Notes: a model not told the origin generated them from the letters alone. 6,334 bases of DNA from Allobrachymonas sp. (GCA_012036375.1 JAAUOI010000187.1:1-6334), one strand, 5' to 3'; shown: positions 1 to 6,050, numbered from the stretch's first letter. Numbers and translations are program-made.

Positions 1-2
1 TC

Positions 3-605
3 AAACAAATCCGCGAGCGCACCGGCTATTACGCGCAAATGGTGCCAAAAGTGCCCACGAGCTATGTGCGCCTGATGGACGGCATGCACATCAAAATTGG
101 CGGCAAAAACGCAAAGTATGGCTGGCATTGCATCTCCGGCTACGGCCACGCCCCCGAACACATCGCCCTGCACTGCCCAGCGCTCAACCTACTCATCAGC
201 GGCGACATGTTGCTCCCCCGCATCTCCACCAACGTGAGCGTCTATGACCTAGAGCCGGAGGCCAACTCGCTCGCGCTCTTCCTCAGCTCGCTAGAGAAAA
301 TGAAGCCGTTGCCCGCGCAAACGCTGATCCTCCCCAGCCACGGCAAACCCTTCACTGGCCTGCACGAACGCATCCGCCAACTCGAACAACATCACGCCGA
401 GCGTTTGGCCGAAGTCATGGCAGCTTGCAAAGACAAACCACAAACCGCCCACGACATCGTCGCCATCATGTTCAAACGCACGCTCGATCTGCACCAGCTC
501 ACTTTCGCCCAAGGCGAGGCTCTCGCGCATTTGCATATGCTTTGGCATCAAGGTCATTTGCTACGCAAAACAATCGGCGGCGTTTACCACTTCCAAAAAG
601 CGTGA
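3..605 (+). CDS. MBL-fold metallo-hydrolase with C-terminal winged helix, 5'-truncated by the window
   Basis: The frame is open from the window edge (KQIRERTGYYAQ precedes the first internal Met at base 39), so about 200 C-terminal residues of a longer protein are visible. Numbered from that Met, one can see a histidine motif GYGHAPEHIALH (about residues 35-46), a metal-bridging aspartate in SGDMLLPRISTNVSV (about 54-68), and a late metal-ligand histidine in LPSHGKPF (about 99-106). This is the motif order of the glyoxalase II/LACTB2 branch of the metallo-beta-lactamase fold. The last 55 residues or so, starting QTAHDIVAIMF, fit the small winged-helix domain common at the C-terminus of LACTB2-like proteins. 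The HxHxDH motif would lie upstream of the window. The family hydrolyses thioesters, nucleic acids or other esters, and the substrate here cannot be told. Probably cytoplasmic. The next gene starts 93 bases downstream on the same strand. Confidence 0.88.
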   Translation, partial: KQIRERTGYYAQMVPKVPTSYVRLMDGMHIKIGGKNAKYGWHCISGYGHAPEHIALHCPALNLLISGDMLLPRISTNVSVYDLEPEANSLALFLSSLEKMKPLPAQTLILPSHGKPFTGLHERIRQLEQHHAERLAEVMAACKDKPQTAHDIVAIMFKRTLDLHQLTFAQGEALAHLHMLWHQGHLLRKTIGGVYHFQKA

Positions 606-649
606 TGTCTCCACCCTACAATCAGCAGCATCTATTCCTCTTGTGAATT

Positions 650-720
650 AAAATACTCCTGATTTAATAGCACTCCGCGCACATTTCATGCCGGCCAGAT
701 GCTAATTTGGCTTAAAAAAC
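650..720 (+). repeat. dispersed Comamonadaceae-type repeat, copy A
   Basis: This stretch aligns without gaps to 1609-1680 at about 48 of 70 positions by hand count. Shared blocks are AAAAT, ATAGCACT, GCGCA, GCCGGCCA and CTTAAAAAA. Its first half (655-690) also matches 4383-4418 inside the SDR gene at 29 of 36 positions. The ends are approximate. It fills most of the gap between the MBL gene and plsC, and its last 20 bases contain the first candidate start codon of plsC. From memory, the sequence resembles a short palindromic-type repeat scattered between genes in Comamonadaceae. Confidence 0.7.
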
Positions 721-1493
721 GCCCTTATTCACCCATGCGCTCTCTGCTCGCCACTGTCAACCTCCTGCGCGGCATCGGGCATCTATTCCATGGCATGTGG
801 ACGATTGCCACCCGCTTCTCTGACGCCAACACAGCCCAGCGTTCCGAGCACATCGCCAAATGGTCGCGCGGCCTACTGCGCCTGCTCAACGTCACCATTG
901 CAACCCAAGGCCAGCCCGTCCAGCATGGCCCCATGATGGTTGTCCTCAACCACATCTCGTGGCTCGACATCTTGGTCTTGCTCGCTGCCCAGCCCGTTTG
1001 CTTCGTCTCTAAAGCAGAAATCAAACACTGGCCCCTCATCGGCTGGCTCGCCACCCAAGTCGGCACACTCTATATTGAACGCGCCTCCCGGCGCGATGCC
1101 ATGCGCGTGGTTCATCAAATCGCCGATGGTCTACGCGCTGGCCAACTCATCGCCGTCTTCCCAGAAGGCACGACAAGTGACGGCAGCCGCGTCCTGCCCT
1201 TTCACGCCAACCTTCTTCAAGCCGCCATCTCCGCAGGGTGTCCCGTCCAGCCTGTTGCTCTCAAATTTTTAGAACAAAACAGCCAACGCAGCATGAGCCC
1301 CGTTTACATCGACGACGACACGCTCCTGTCCTCCGTCTGGCGTATGCTCAAAGCAAATCCCGTTACCGCCTCGCTCGATTTTCTGCCTCCAGTCGCCTCG
1401 CAAGGCCAAGACCGCAGAGCATTGGCAGCTCAACTGCAAACCCAGATCACAGCGCGCATCAACCCGGATATTTCGCCACCCCAAGATTCGTAG
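699..1493 (+). CDS. plsC: 1-acyl-sn-glycerol-3-phosphate acyltransferase (PlsC-like lysophospholipid acyltransferase)
   Basis: A 264-residue protein of the PlsC/LPLAT family, which transfers an acyl chain to lysophosphatidic acid or a related lysolipid at the inner membrane during phospholipid synthesis. All four family blocks are visible: the catalytic HX4D in NHISWLD (H85, D90), the glycerophosphate-binding GTLYIER (122-128), FPEGTTSDG (154-162), and CPVQPVALKF (181-190). A hydrophobic, amphipathic N-terminus (about 14-40) fits membrane attachment. Length is normal for the family. The start is uncertain. ATG 699 lies inside repeat copy A and has no clear Shine-Dalgarno sequence. ATG 735 (MRSLLATVNLL) matches where homologues usually begin, as I recall them, and would drop 12 residues. 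The first seven residues (MLIWLKK) are repeat-derived if 699 is used. It does not obviously belong to the cluster after 1682. Acyl specificity (LPA versus ornithine-lipid or other acceptors) cannot be read from the sequence. Confidence 0.92.
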   Translation: MLIWLKKRPYSPMRSLLATVNLLRGIGHLFHGMWTIATRFSDANTAQRSEHIAKWSRGLLRLLNVTIATQGQPVQHGPMMVVLNHISWLDILVLLAAQPVCFVSKAEIKHWPLIGWLATQVGTLYIERASRRDAMRVVHQIADGLRAGQLIAVFPEGTTSDGSRVLPFHANLLQAAISAGCPVQPVALKFLEQNSQRSMSPVYIDDDTLLSSVWRMLKANPVTASLDFLPPVASQGQDRRALAAQLQTQITARINPDISPPQDS

Positions 1494-1603
1494 CCCCCTC
1501 AAAAGGCTGAACCCATTGCACACAAACAGGCTCGATGCGCAGCGCTCCTTTGAAGCAGCTGGCTCAAAGCACGTCAACTATGCCCCGTATGACCAACTTA
1601 CAG

Positions 1604-1627
1604 CACAGAAAATGCTACAAATAGCAT
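1604..1627 (-). terminator. possible weak terminator hairpin in repeat copy B, read on minus
   Basis: A perfect 6-bp stem with a 4-base loop, ATGCTA-CAAA-TAGCAT, lies at 1612-1627. Read on the minus strand, the stem is followed by TTTTCTG, about 55 bases past the stop of the minus-strand SnoaL-like gene. The stem is short and AT-rich and the T-run is brief, so this may only be the fold of the repeat itself. The only other nearby hairpin I saw (1548-1569) has no T-run. Confidence 0.2.
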
Positions 1628-1680
1628 AGCACTTTGCGCAGTAAACACGCCGGCCAATCGCCCATTTCTCTTAAAAAATC
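1609..1680 (+). repeat. dispersed Comamonadaceae-type repeat, copy B
   Basis: Ungapped partner of copy A, with about 48 of 70 positions identical and in the same orientation. It lies in the convergent gap between the ends of plsC and the minus-strand SnoaL-like gene and stops one base before that gene's stop codon. Its left part forms a perfect 6-bp hairpin (1612-1627) that copy A has lost. The 115 bases between plsC and this repeat (1494-1608) show no gene or RNA that I can support. Confidence 0.7.
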
Positions 1681-1681
1681 C

Positions 1682-2707
1682 CTATTTCAGCCCACCGCCT
1701 CGCATCCGCTCAAACAAATCCACCCCCATTTGCAACAGCAAATCAGGTAGATCAATCATCACCCAGTTCTCGCGCAGGGTATCTCCCTCGCGCCGCCACC
1801 AGTCGGCCACGCGCATGGTGATGGGCTTATGGGTTGCTGGAACGCCTAAATAATCTCCCCTATGCGTGGCACGCACACTCGGCCAGCCGGTGGAGGCAAT
1901 GAAATGCCCCTCGGATATACGGCTGATGTGATTGCCGCCGACGCGATCCGGGAAGGCATGCAAGAACGGCTTTTGATGGTGCTTTTGAAAACCCTCGACT
2001 TGGCGCGATGTACCAATGCCGCAAGGCCCGTACCACATCATCTCAGGATGCCAAAACGCCTGCATACCCATGCTTTTGAGGTCTTTTTGGTTGAAGGATT
2101 TCAGGCCGCCGATCATGCGATCCAAACTTTCCATCGAGAGCTTGGCCTCTTGCGGCTCGCTGGCTTGCAGCAGTAAACCATCATGCATTTGCGGCCCGGG
2201 CACGATCAGGCGAGCGCCCGTGCTACGCGGCAGCACTTCAATACCGCATTGGCGCATCACGTCCACCAAATCGAGCAAGATGCGTGCGTCCACGATTTTC
2301 CCGTTCTCGACGCGGTAAAACTCACCAATGCGCACAAACACGGTATCGCCGCTGGCAGGAATGCCCAGCCAGTCATTCACCATCGTGCCCATCAAATAGC
2401 CATGCGCCGTGACCCAAGTACCCGCGCCGCCACAAAAGCGGCCATCGAATTCGCCCGCAAAAAACAAATCGCAGCGCCGCTCCAAATTAGGCATGGCTTT
2501 GAGCAACGGATTCCAAAATTTCTCTGCCATCGCCTCCAAGCCATGTGCTTCATTGATGGGGTGAAACACATGGCATTGGCAATCGGGCGAGAAATAGCGA
2601 GCTAATGCGCTACGGGCATCCGTGGCCGTGGGGACTAGGGCGGTATTGCCGGGAAGCGCTTGAAGTGCAGCCCAAACGAGGGATTTGGCTTGTTGAAGTG
2701 TAGTCAT
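1682..2707 (-). CDS. double-domain SnoaL/NTF2-like protein (nuclear transport factor 2 family)
   Basis: A 341-residue protein built from two SnoaL-type NTF2-like (cone-shaped alpha+beta) domains, roughly residues 30-155 and 185-335, about twice the length of a single-domain member. The two halves share a pattern: a histidine-proline motif near the start (VFHPINE at 47-53; FWHPEMMWYGP at 218-228), G-Y-L-G/M with a downstream G-(I/V)-P-A (114-118 and 287-291), and an ending like (L)DLVDVMRQCGIEVLP or IDLPDLLLQMGVD. SnoaL is a polyketide cyclase, but most bacterial relatives have unknown reactions, including hydrolysis, dehydration, isomerisation or small-molecule binding. No signal peptide is seen, so a cytoplasmic location is likely. 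It is divergently transcribed from the HisD-like gene, with an operator-like palindrome in its promoter, so it probably serves the same pathway. The ATG has no clear Shine-Dalgarno sequence, and the predicted transcription start falls at or next to it. The next in-frame Met is residue 60, inside domain 1, so M1 is favoured. Confidence 0.85.
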   Translation of the reverse strand: MTTLQQAKSLVWAALQALPGNTALVPTATDARSALARYFSPDCQCHVFHPINEAHGLEAMAEKFWNPLLKAMPNLERRCDLFFAGEFDGRFCGGAGTWVTAHGYLMGTMVNDWLGIPASGDTVFVRIGEFYRVENGKIVDARILLDLVDVMRQCGIEVLPRSTGARLIVPGPQMHDGLLLQASEPQEAKLSMESLDRMIGGLKSFNQKDLKSMGMQAFWHPEMMWYGPCGIGTSRQVEGFQKHHQKPFLHAFPDRVGGNHISRISEGHFIASTGWPSVRATHRGDYLGVPATHKPITMRVADWWRREGDTLRENWVMIDLPDLLLQMGVDLFERMRGGGLK

Positions 2708-2713
2708 CCGAGC

Positions 2714-2742
2714 ATTATTGCAAGCGTATGCGAAATATTCAA
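2714..2742 (-). promoter_or_regulatory. sigma70-type promoter of the minus-strand SnoaL-like gene
   Basis: On the minus strand, TTGAAT (2742-2737, 4 of 6 to TTGACA) and AATAAT (2719-2714, 5 of 6 to TATAAT) are separated by exactly 17 bases. Only 6 bases lie between the -10 box and the ATG (2707), so initiation would fall at or very near the start codon, giving a leaderless or almost leaderless message. The whole 12-base operator core sits in the spacer. Predicted from sequence only. Confidence 0.55.
2717..2731 (-). promoter_or_regulatory. operator O1 for a LacI-family repressor
   Basis: Read on minus, GCATACGCTTGCAAT has the inverted-repeat skeleton GCA-N2-CG-N2-TGC centred on a CpG, as in many LacI/GalR/PurR operators. 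It agrees with O2 (2850-2864) at 13 of 15 positions in the same orientation relative to the downstream gene. It overlaps the promoter spacer and the edge of the -10 box, where a bound repressor would block RNA polymerase. The likely binder is the LacI-family protein encoded at 5034-6050. Confidence 0.6.
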
Positions 2743-2845
2743 GTGCATTTTTTCAGGCTCTTTTTGAGTTTTATAGAAGCTTTTCAGGGGCAAATCGCAT
2801 CAATCATCGGATAAACCCTAGTACCCATCTGCTTTAGGCGGCATA

Positions 2846-2865
2846 AACTGCATACGTCTGCAATT
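2846..2865 (+). promoter_or_regulatory. operator O2 for a LacI-family repressor, upstream of the HisD-like gene
   Basis: A palindrome centred on the CpG at 2855-2856: the core TGCATACGTCTGCA pairs at 12 of 14 positions, and the extended 20-base site at 16 of 20. It shares GCATACG-N2-TGCAAT with O1. It ends 16 bases before the ATG of the HisD-like gene, so it would lie at or just after the transcription start of the plus-strand operon. I could not pick out a convincing -35/-10 pair for this arm; CATAAA at 2842-2847 is a weak -10 candidate. Confidence 0.6.
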
Positions 2866-2881
2866 CATTAAAGCAAGCTCT

Positions 2882-4204
2882 ATGACGATTCGATACCTCA
2901 AGCGCGGAAAAGATGCGCAAGCCAAATCCGAAGCCGATGCCAAAGTGCGCGTCACCGTGGAAGGCATTTTGAAAGACATCGAAGCACGCGGCGATGAGGC
3001 CGTGCGCGAGTACAGCAAAAAATTTGACAATTGGGATCCGGCGGATTTCCGCTTATCGCAGGCTGATATTGAAAAAGCCGTCAAGTCTTTATCGGTTCGT
3101 GAAACGGAAGACATCCGCTTCGCGCAAAAGCAAATTCGCCTGTTTGCCACAGCGCAGTTGCACAGCATGAAAGAGGTGGAAATCGAAACCATGCCCGGCG
3201 TGATCTTGGGGCATAAACATGTGCCGATGAGTGCGGTGGGCTGCTATGTGCCGGGCGGCAAGTATCCGATGATTGCTTCGGCGCACATGAGCGTGCTCAC
3301 CGCCAAAGTGGCGGGGGTCAAGCGCATCGTCTCGACCGCACCGACCTTTCACGGCGCACCGCATCCGGCTATCGTGACGGCCATGCATTTTGCAGGCGCG
3401 GACGAAATTTTGACGCTCGGCGGTGTGCAGGCCGTGGCTGCCATGGCGATTGGCACGCAAACCATCGCCCCGGTAGACATGTTGGTCGGCCCCGGCAATA
3501 TGTTTGTGGCCGAAGCCAAGCGCCAGCTCTATGGTCGCGTGGGCATTGATTTGTTTGCAGGGCCTACCGAGACATTGGTGATTGCCGATGAAACCGTGGA
3601 TGGCGAGCTGTGCGCCGTTGATTTGCTGGGTCAAGGCGAGCATGGACGCACTTCTCCTGCCGTCTTGCTCACCAACTCTGAAAAGCTGGCCAAAGACACG
3701 ATGGCTGAGGTCGAGCGTCAGCTCAAAATTTTGCCCACAGCAGCCATTGCAGCTGCCAGCTGGGCAGAGTTTGGCGAAGTTATCGTTTGCGACACCTACG
3801 AAGAAATGCTCGCCAAAGCCGATGAATTGGCCTCTGAGCATGTGCAAATCATGACCAGCCGCGACGATTGGTTTGCCACTCACATGAAAAACTACGGCGC
3901 TCACTTCATCGGCCCGCGCACCAACGTAGCCTATGGCGATAAAGTGATTGGCACGAATCACACCCTGCCCACCAACAAAGCAGCCCGCTACACCGGCGGC
4001 CTGTGGGTCGGCAAATTCCTCAAAACCTGCACCTACCAAAAAGTCACGACCAATGAGGCCAGCGCCTTGATCGGCGAATACTGCTCTCGTCTGTGTCATA
4101 TGGAAAATTTTGCCGGCCATGGCGAGCAAGCCAATATTCGTGTGCGCCGCTACGGCACACGAAGCGAAGTGCCTTGGTATGAGCCTGTGCCTGCATTAGC
4201 TTAA
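2882..4204 (+). CDS. histidinol dehydrogenase family protein (HisD/HpsN-like NAD-dependent alcohol dehydrogenase), probably catabolic
   Basis: A full-length (440 residue) member of the HisD family, Zn-dependent enzymes that oxidise a primary alcohol through an aldehyde to a carboxylate with two NAD+. The zinc ligands are in place by motif: Q251 and H254 in GQGEHG, D353 in YGDKVIGTNH, and H413 in FAGHGEQ. So is the catalytic pair E319-H320 in ASEHVQIM. NAD-site motifs YVPGGKYP (122-129) and VGPGN (202-206) are also present. It looks more like HpsN (sulfopropanediol 3-dehydrogenase) and other catabolic paralogues than biosynthetic HisD. It has AGPTE where E. coli HisD has AGPSE, and a YTGGLWVGKFLKTCTYQ segment like the HpsN type. 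No other his gene is nearby, and an SDR follows 46 bases later. HpsN function itself is not shown, since no sulfonate transport or hpsO/P genes are in view. The ATG has no strong Shine-Dalgarno sequence. Operator O2 lies just upstream. Confidence 0.9.
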   Translation: MTIRYLKRGKDAQAKSEADAKVRVTVEGILKDIEARGDEAVREYSKKFDNWDPADFRLSQADIEKAVKSLSVRETEDIRFAQKQIRLFATAQLHSMKEVEIETMPGVILGHKHVPMSAVGCYVPGGKYPMIASAHMSVLTAKVAGVKRIVSTAPTFHGAPHPAIVTAMHFAGADEILTLGGVQAVAAMAIGTQTIAPVDMLVGPGNMFVAEAKRQLYGRVGIDLFAGPTETLVIADETVDGELCAVDLLGQGEHGRTSPAVLLTNSEKLAKDTMAEVERQLKILPTAAIAAASWAEFGEVIVCDTYEEMLAKADELASEHVQIMTSRDDWFATHMKNYGAHFIGPRTNVAYGDKVIGTNHTLPTNKAARYTGGLWVGKFLKTCTYQKVTTNEASALIGEYCSRLCHMENFAGHGEQANIRVRRYGTRSEVPWYEPVPALA

Positions 4205-4239
4205 ATTCTCTGGCTTAAATCCCTTGGCTTAAAACTTGC
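4198..4239 (+). repeat. three imperfect 14-bp tandem repeats with stop codons in all three frames
   Basis: Units 4198-4211, 4212-4225 and 4226-4239 share the core GCTTAAA at the same offset (units 1 and 2 agree at 10 of 14, units 2 and 3 at 9 of 14). The array begins at the last codon of the HisD-like gene. Because 14 is not a multiple of 3, the three TAA triplets (4202, 4216, 4230) fall in three different frames. The first is the actual stop of the HisD-like gene, and the third closes the frame just ahead of the SDR start. Confidence 0.6.
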
Positions 4240-4250
4240 ACGAAACAGTC

Positions 4251-5021
4251 ATGATGAAAACGCCCAGCTTTCGCCTTGATGGAAAACGCGCCTTGGTCAC
4301 TGGCGGCTCCAAAGGCATTGGCTTGGCCGCTGCTCATGCGCTCGCTCAAGCAGGCGCACAAATGTGCATCGCGGCGCGATCAACTCCTGATTTGATAGCA
4401 GCCTGCGCAGAGATCATGAAGGCTAGCGGCCAAAATGCATCTCAAATCACCTATGCAGCAGTTGATTTGCGCGACAGCAGCGCCGTGGATGCATTATTTA
4501 CGCAGCATGGCATTTTTGACATCGTGGTCAACAACGCCGGCACCACGCGCACGCGGCTGATTGAAGAAGCCACCGATGAAGATTTAGATACCGTACTTGA
4601 TCTCAACGTCAAGGCCGCGTTTTATGTGCTGCGGGCGGCTTCGCGCAGCCTCAAAGCCGCTGGCAAACCCGGCAGCTTTATCAACATTTCGTCTCAAATG
4701 GGTCACGTCGGCGGCCCCAAGCGCACGCTTTATTGCTCTAGCAAACACGCGTTAGAGGGCATGACCAAAGCCTTGGCTTGGGAGCTGGGGCCACAGAGCA
4801 TTCGCGTCAACAGCATCTGCCCCACCTTTATCGAAACCGAGCTGACTGCCACCATGCTGGCCGACCCCGCCTTCAAACAATACGTCACCGGAAATATCGC
4901 CTTTGGCCGCTTGGGCAAGCTCGAAGAAATCATGGGTGCGGTCGTCTTTCTTGCCAGCGATGCATCCAGCTTGATGACTGGAAGCGCCTTGATGCTCGAT
5001 GGCGGCTGGACGGCACGTTGA
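4251..5021 (+). CDS. SDR-family NAD(P)-dependent oxidoreductase
   Basis: A classical short-chain dehydrogenase/reductase with a Rossmann fold that interconverts a secondary alcohol and a ketone. Numbering from the upstream TTG at 4236 (261 residues), it shows the cofactor motif TGGSKGIG (22-29), NNAG (99-102), and the catalytic tetrad N124, S153, Y166 and K170 (YCSSK). The C-terminal pattern ends LMTGSALMLDGGWTA. The motif SSQMGHVGGPKRTLYCSSKHALEGMTKA matches a subgroup of sugar- or polyol-type SDRs as I recall them. There is a start choice: TTG 4236, or ATG 4251 or 4254. None has a clear Shine-Dalgarno sequence, and I prefer the ATG pair because MMKTPSFRLDGKRALVTGG resembles family N-termini. 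Residues about 50-68 are encoded by a copy of the dispersed repeat, and the alphaB-to-betaC stretch looks about four residues longer than usual. It probably works with the HisD-like enzyme in one operon. Confidence 0.9.
   Translation: MMKTPSFRLDGKRALVTGGSKGIGLAAAHALAQAGAQMCIAARSTPDLIAACAEIMKASGQNASQITYAAVDLRDSSAVDALFTQHGIFDIVVNNAGTTRTRLIEEATDEDLDTVLDLNVKAAFYVLRAASRSLKAAGKPGSFINISSQMGHVGGPKRTLYCSSKHALEGMTKALAWELGPQSIRVNSICPTFIETELTATMLADPAFKQYVTGNIAFGRLGKLEEIMGAVVFLASDASSLMTGSALMLDGGWTAR
4383..4437 (+). repeat. dispersed Comamonadaceae-type repeat, copy C, inside the SDR coding sequence
   Basis: Bases 4383-4418 match copy A (655-690) at 29 of 36 positions, including ACTCCTGATTT, ATAGCA, GCGCA and TCATG. 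After a 7-base difference the match resumes with CGGCCA and ATGC. It is read in frame by the SDR gene, starting at T50-P-D-L-I-A-A-C-A of the TTG-numbered protein. It also has the GGCTAG-CGGCCAAAAT tail that I associate with the family consensus. Ends are approximate. Confidence 0.6.
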
Positions 5022-5024
5022 GGT
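5020..5024 (+). promoter_or_regulatory. Shine-Dalgarno sequence of the LacI-type gene
   Basis: GAGGT overlaps the TGA stop of the SDR gene and lies 9 bases before ATG 5034. It is the clearest ribosome binding site in the window. It supports this start and suggests the regulator is translated from the same transcript as the SDR. Confidence 0.7.
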
Positions 5025-5033
5025 CATCCACAC

Positions 5034-6050
5034 ATGGGAAAAGTCGCCACCTCCGTTGATGTAGCCAAGCTCGCAGGCGTGAGCCAATCGGCTGTGAGCC
5101 GCACTTACACGCCCGGCGCGAGTGTGGCCGACCACACGCGCAGCAAGGTGATGGAGGCCGCTCGCAAATTGGGTTATCGTCCCAACGCGATTGCCCGCAC
5201 GCTCATCACCCGCAAGAGCCGGATGATCGCGGTCGTCGCTTCGTATTGGACAATCAGTTCTACCCTGTCGTGATTGAAAAACTCTCGCAGCGCTTCCAGC
5301 AAGATGGCTACCATGTGCTGCTCTTCATCGCAGAAGCCAATACAGAGGCCGATGAACTGCTCATGCAACTGATGCAGTATCACGTCGATGGCATTGTGCT
5401 GCTGAGCGCCACGCTGTCTTCAGCGCTGGCCAAAGATTGCGATGAGGCGGGCATCCCGGTGCTGCTGTTCAACCGCATTGCACAACTGGGCAGCACCGTC
5501 AGCTCGGTGGCTTGCGACAATGAAGCCGGCGGGCGCATGGCCGCTCGTGCTTTGCTCGCCGCTGGGCACACCCGCATGGGCTATATCGCCGGTTTAGAAG
5601 ACTCTTCCACCAACCGCGACCGCGAAGCAGGATTCACTGCCGAGCTGGCCAGCGCGGGGCATCGCGTTTTTGCCCGCGCTGTGGGGCATTGACAGCTTTG
5701 AGGCCGCACAAGCTGCAACGCGGCAAATGTTTCGCCACAGCGACCCTTTGGAGCGCCCCAGCGCACTCTTTGTGGCCAACGATCACATGGCCATTGCCGC
5801 GATGGATACGTTGCGAGGCGAGCTGGGTTTGCGCGTGCCGCAAGATGTGGCCGTGATCGGCTTTGATAATGTGCCACAAGCCGCTTGGGGGGCTTATTCC
5901 CTCTCCAGCGTGGAGCAAGATGCGCAGGCCATGATTGAATCCACTGTGAAAATCATGCTGGAGCAGATTGCCAGCGATGAGGTCACTGCGCATCATGTGA
6001 AGCTGCCCGTGCGCTTGATCGAGCGAGCTTCTTCTGGGGCGGCTTTATGA
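5034..6050 (+). pseudogene. LacI-family transcriptional regulator, broken by two compensating frameshifts
   Basis: Three consecutive frames together encode one 338-residue LacI/GalR-family repressor, the normal family length. The N-terminal helix-turn-helix is SVDVAKLAGVSQSAVSR (7-23), with Q18-S19 at the usual base-reading positions. The hinge helix is NAIARTLITRKS (51-62), with L57 at the place of the leucine that wedges into the central CpG of operators. The effector-binding domain shows DNQFYPVV, YHVDGIVLL, YIAGLEDSSTNRDREAGF, FVANDHMA and VAVIGFDNVPQAAW. Frameshift 1 at about 5246 looks like a lost T (TAT-TTG-GAC would give YLDN). Frameshift 2 in the GGGG at 5683-5686 looks like an extra G (GTG-GGC-ATT would give VGIDSFE). 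Together they restore the frame, so 5034-6050 is exactly 339 codons. Both are homopolymer-type changes, so sequencing error is as likely as real decay. As written, only a 79-residue product with the DNA-binding part would be made. Probable repressor of the cluster through O1 and O2. Confidence 0.85.

Noticed and set aside
1548..1569. CTTTGA ... TCAAAG inverted repeat as a plsC terminator
   Set aside because: Six-base stem, 10-base loop and no following T-run on either strand; within chance for this stretch.
1862..2605. Several 100-140 residue plus-strand open frames opposite the minus-strand SnoaL-like gene
   Set aside because: They overlap each other and the SnoaL-like gene, lack family motifs and ribosome binding sites, and look like shadows.
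2745..2800. T-rich stretch with TTTTTCAGG and CTTTTCAGG as a fourth, inverted copy of the dispersed repeat
   Set aside because: Only short matches (CTATAAAA, ATTTGCCCCT) line up with the reverse complement of the other copies; too weak to call.
3089..4129. 346-residue open frame on the minus strand opposite the HisD-like gene
   Set aside because: It is the antisense shadow of a strongly supported HisD-family gene; its translation is rich in His, Gly and Ala with no recognisable motif.
2882..4204. Naming the enzyme HpsN (sulfopropanediol 3-dehydrogenase)
   Set aside because: The resemblance is to the clade from memory; no sulfonate-specific neighbours are in the window, so only a HisD/HpsN-like family call is justified.
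5594..5996. Minus-strand open frames opposite the 3' half of the lacI-type gene
   Set aside because: The plus strand reads as a clear LacI effector-binding domain; the minus frames carry no recognisable domain.
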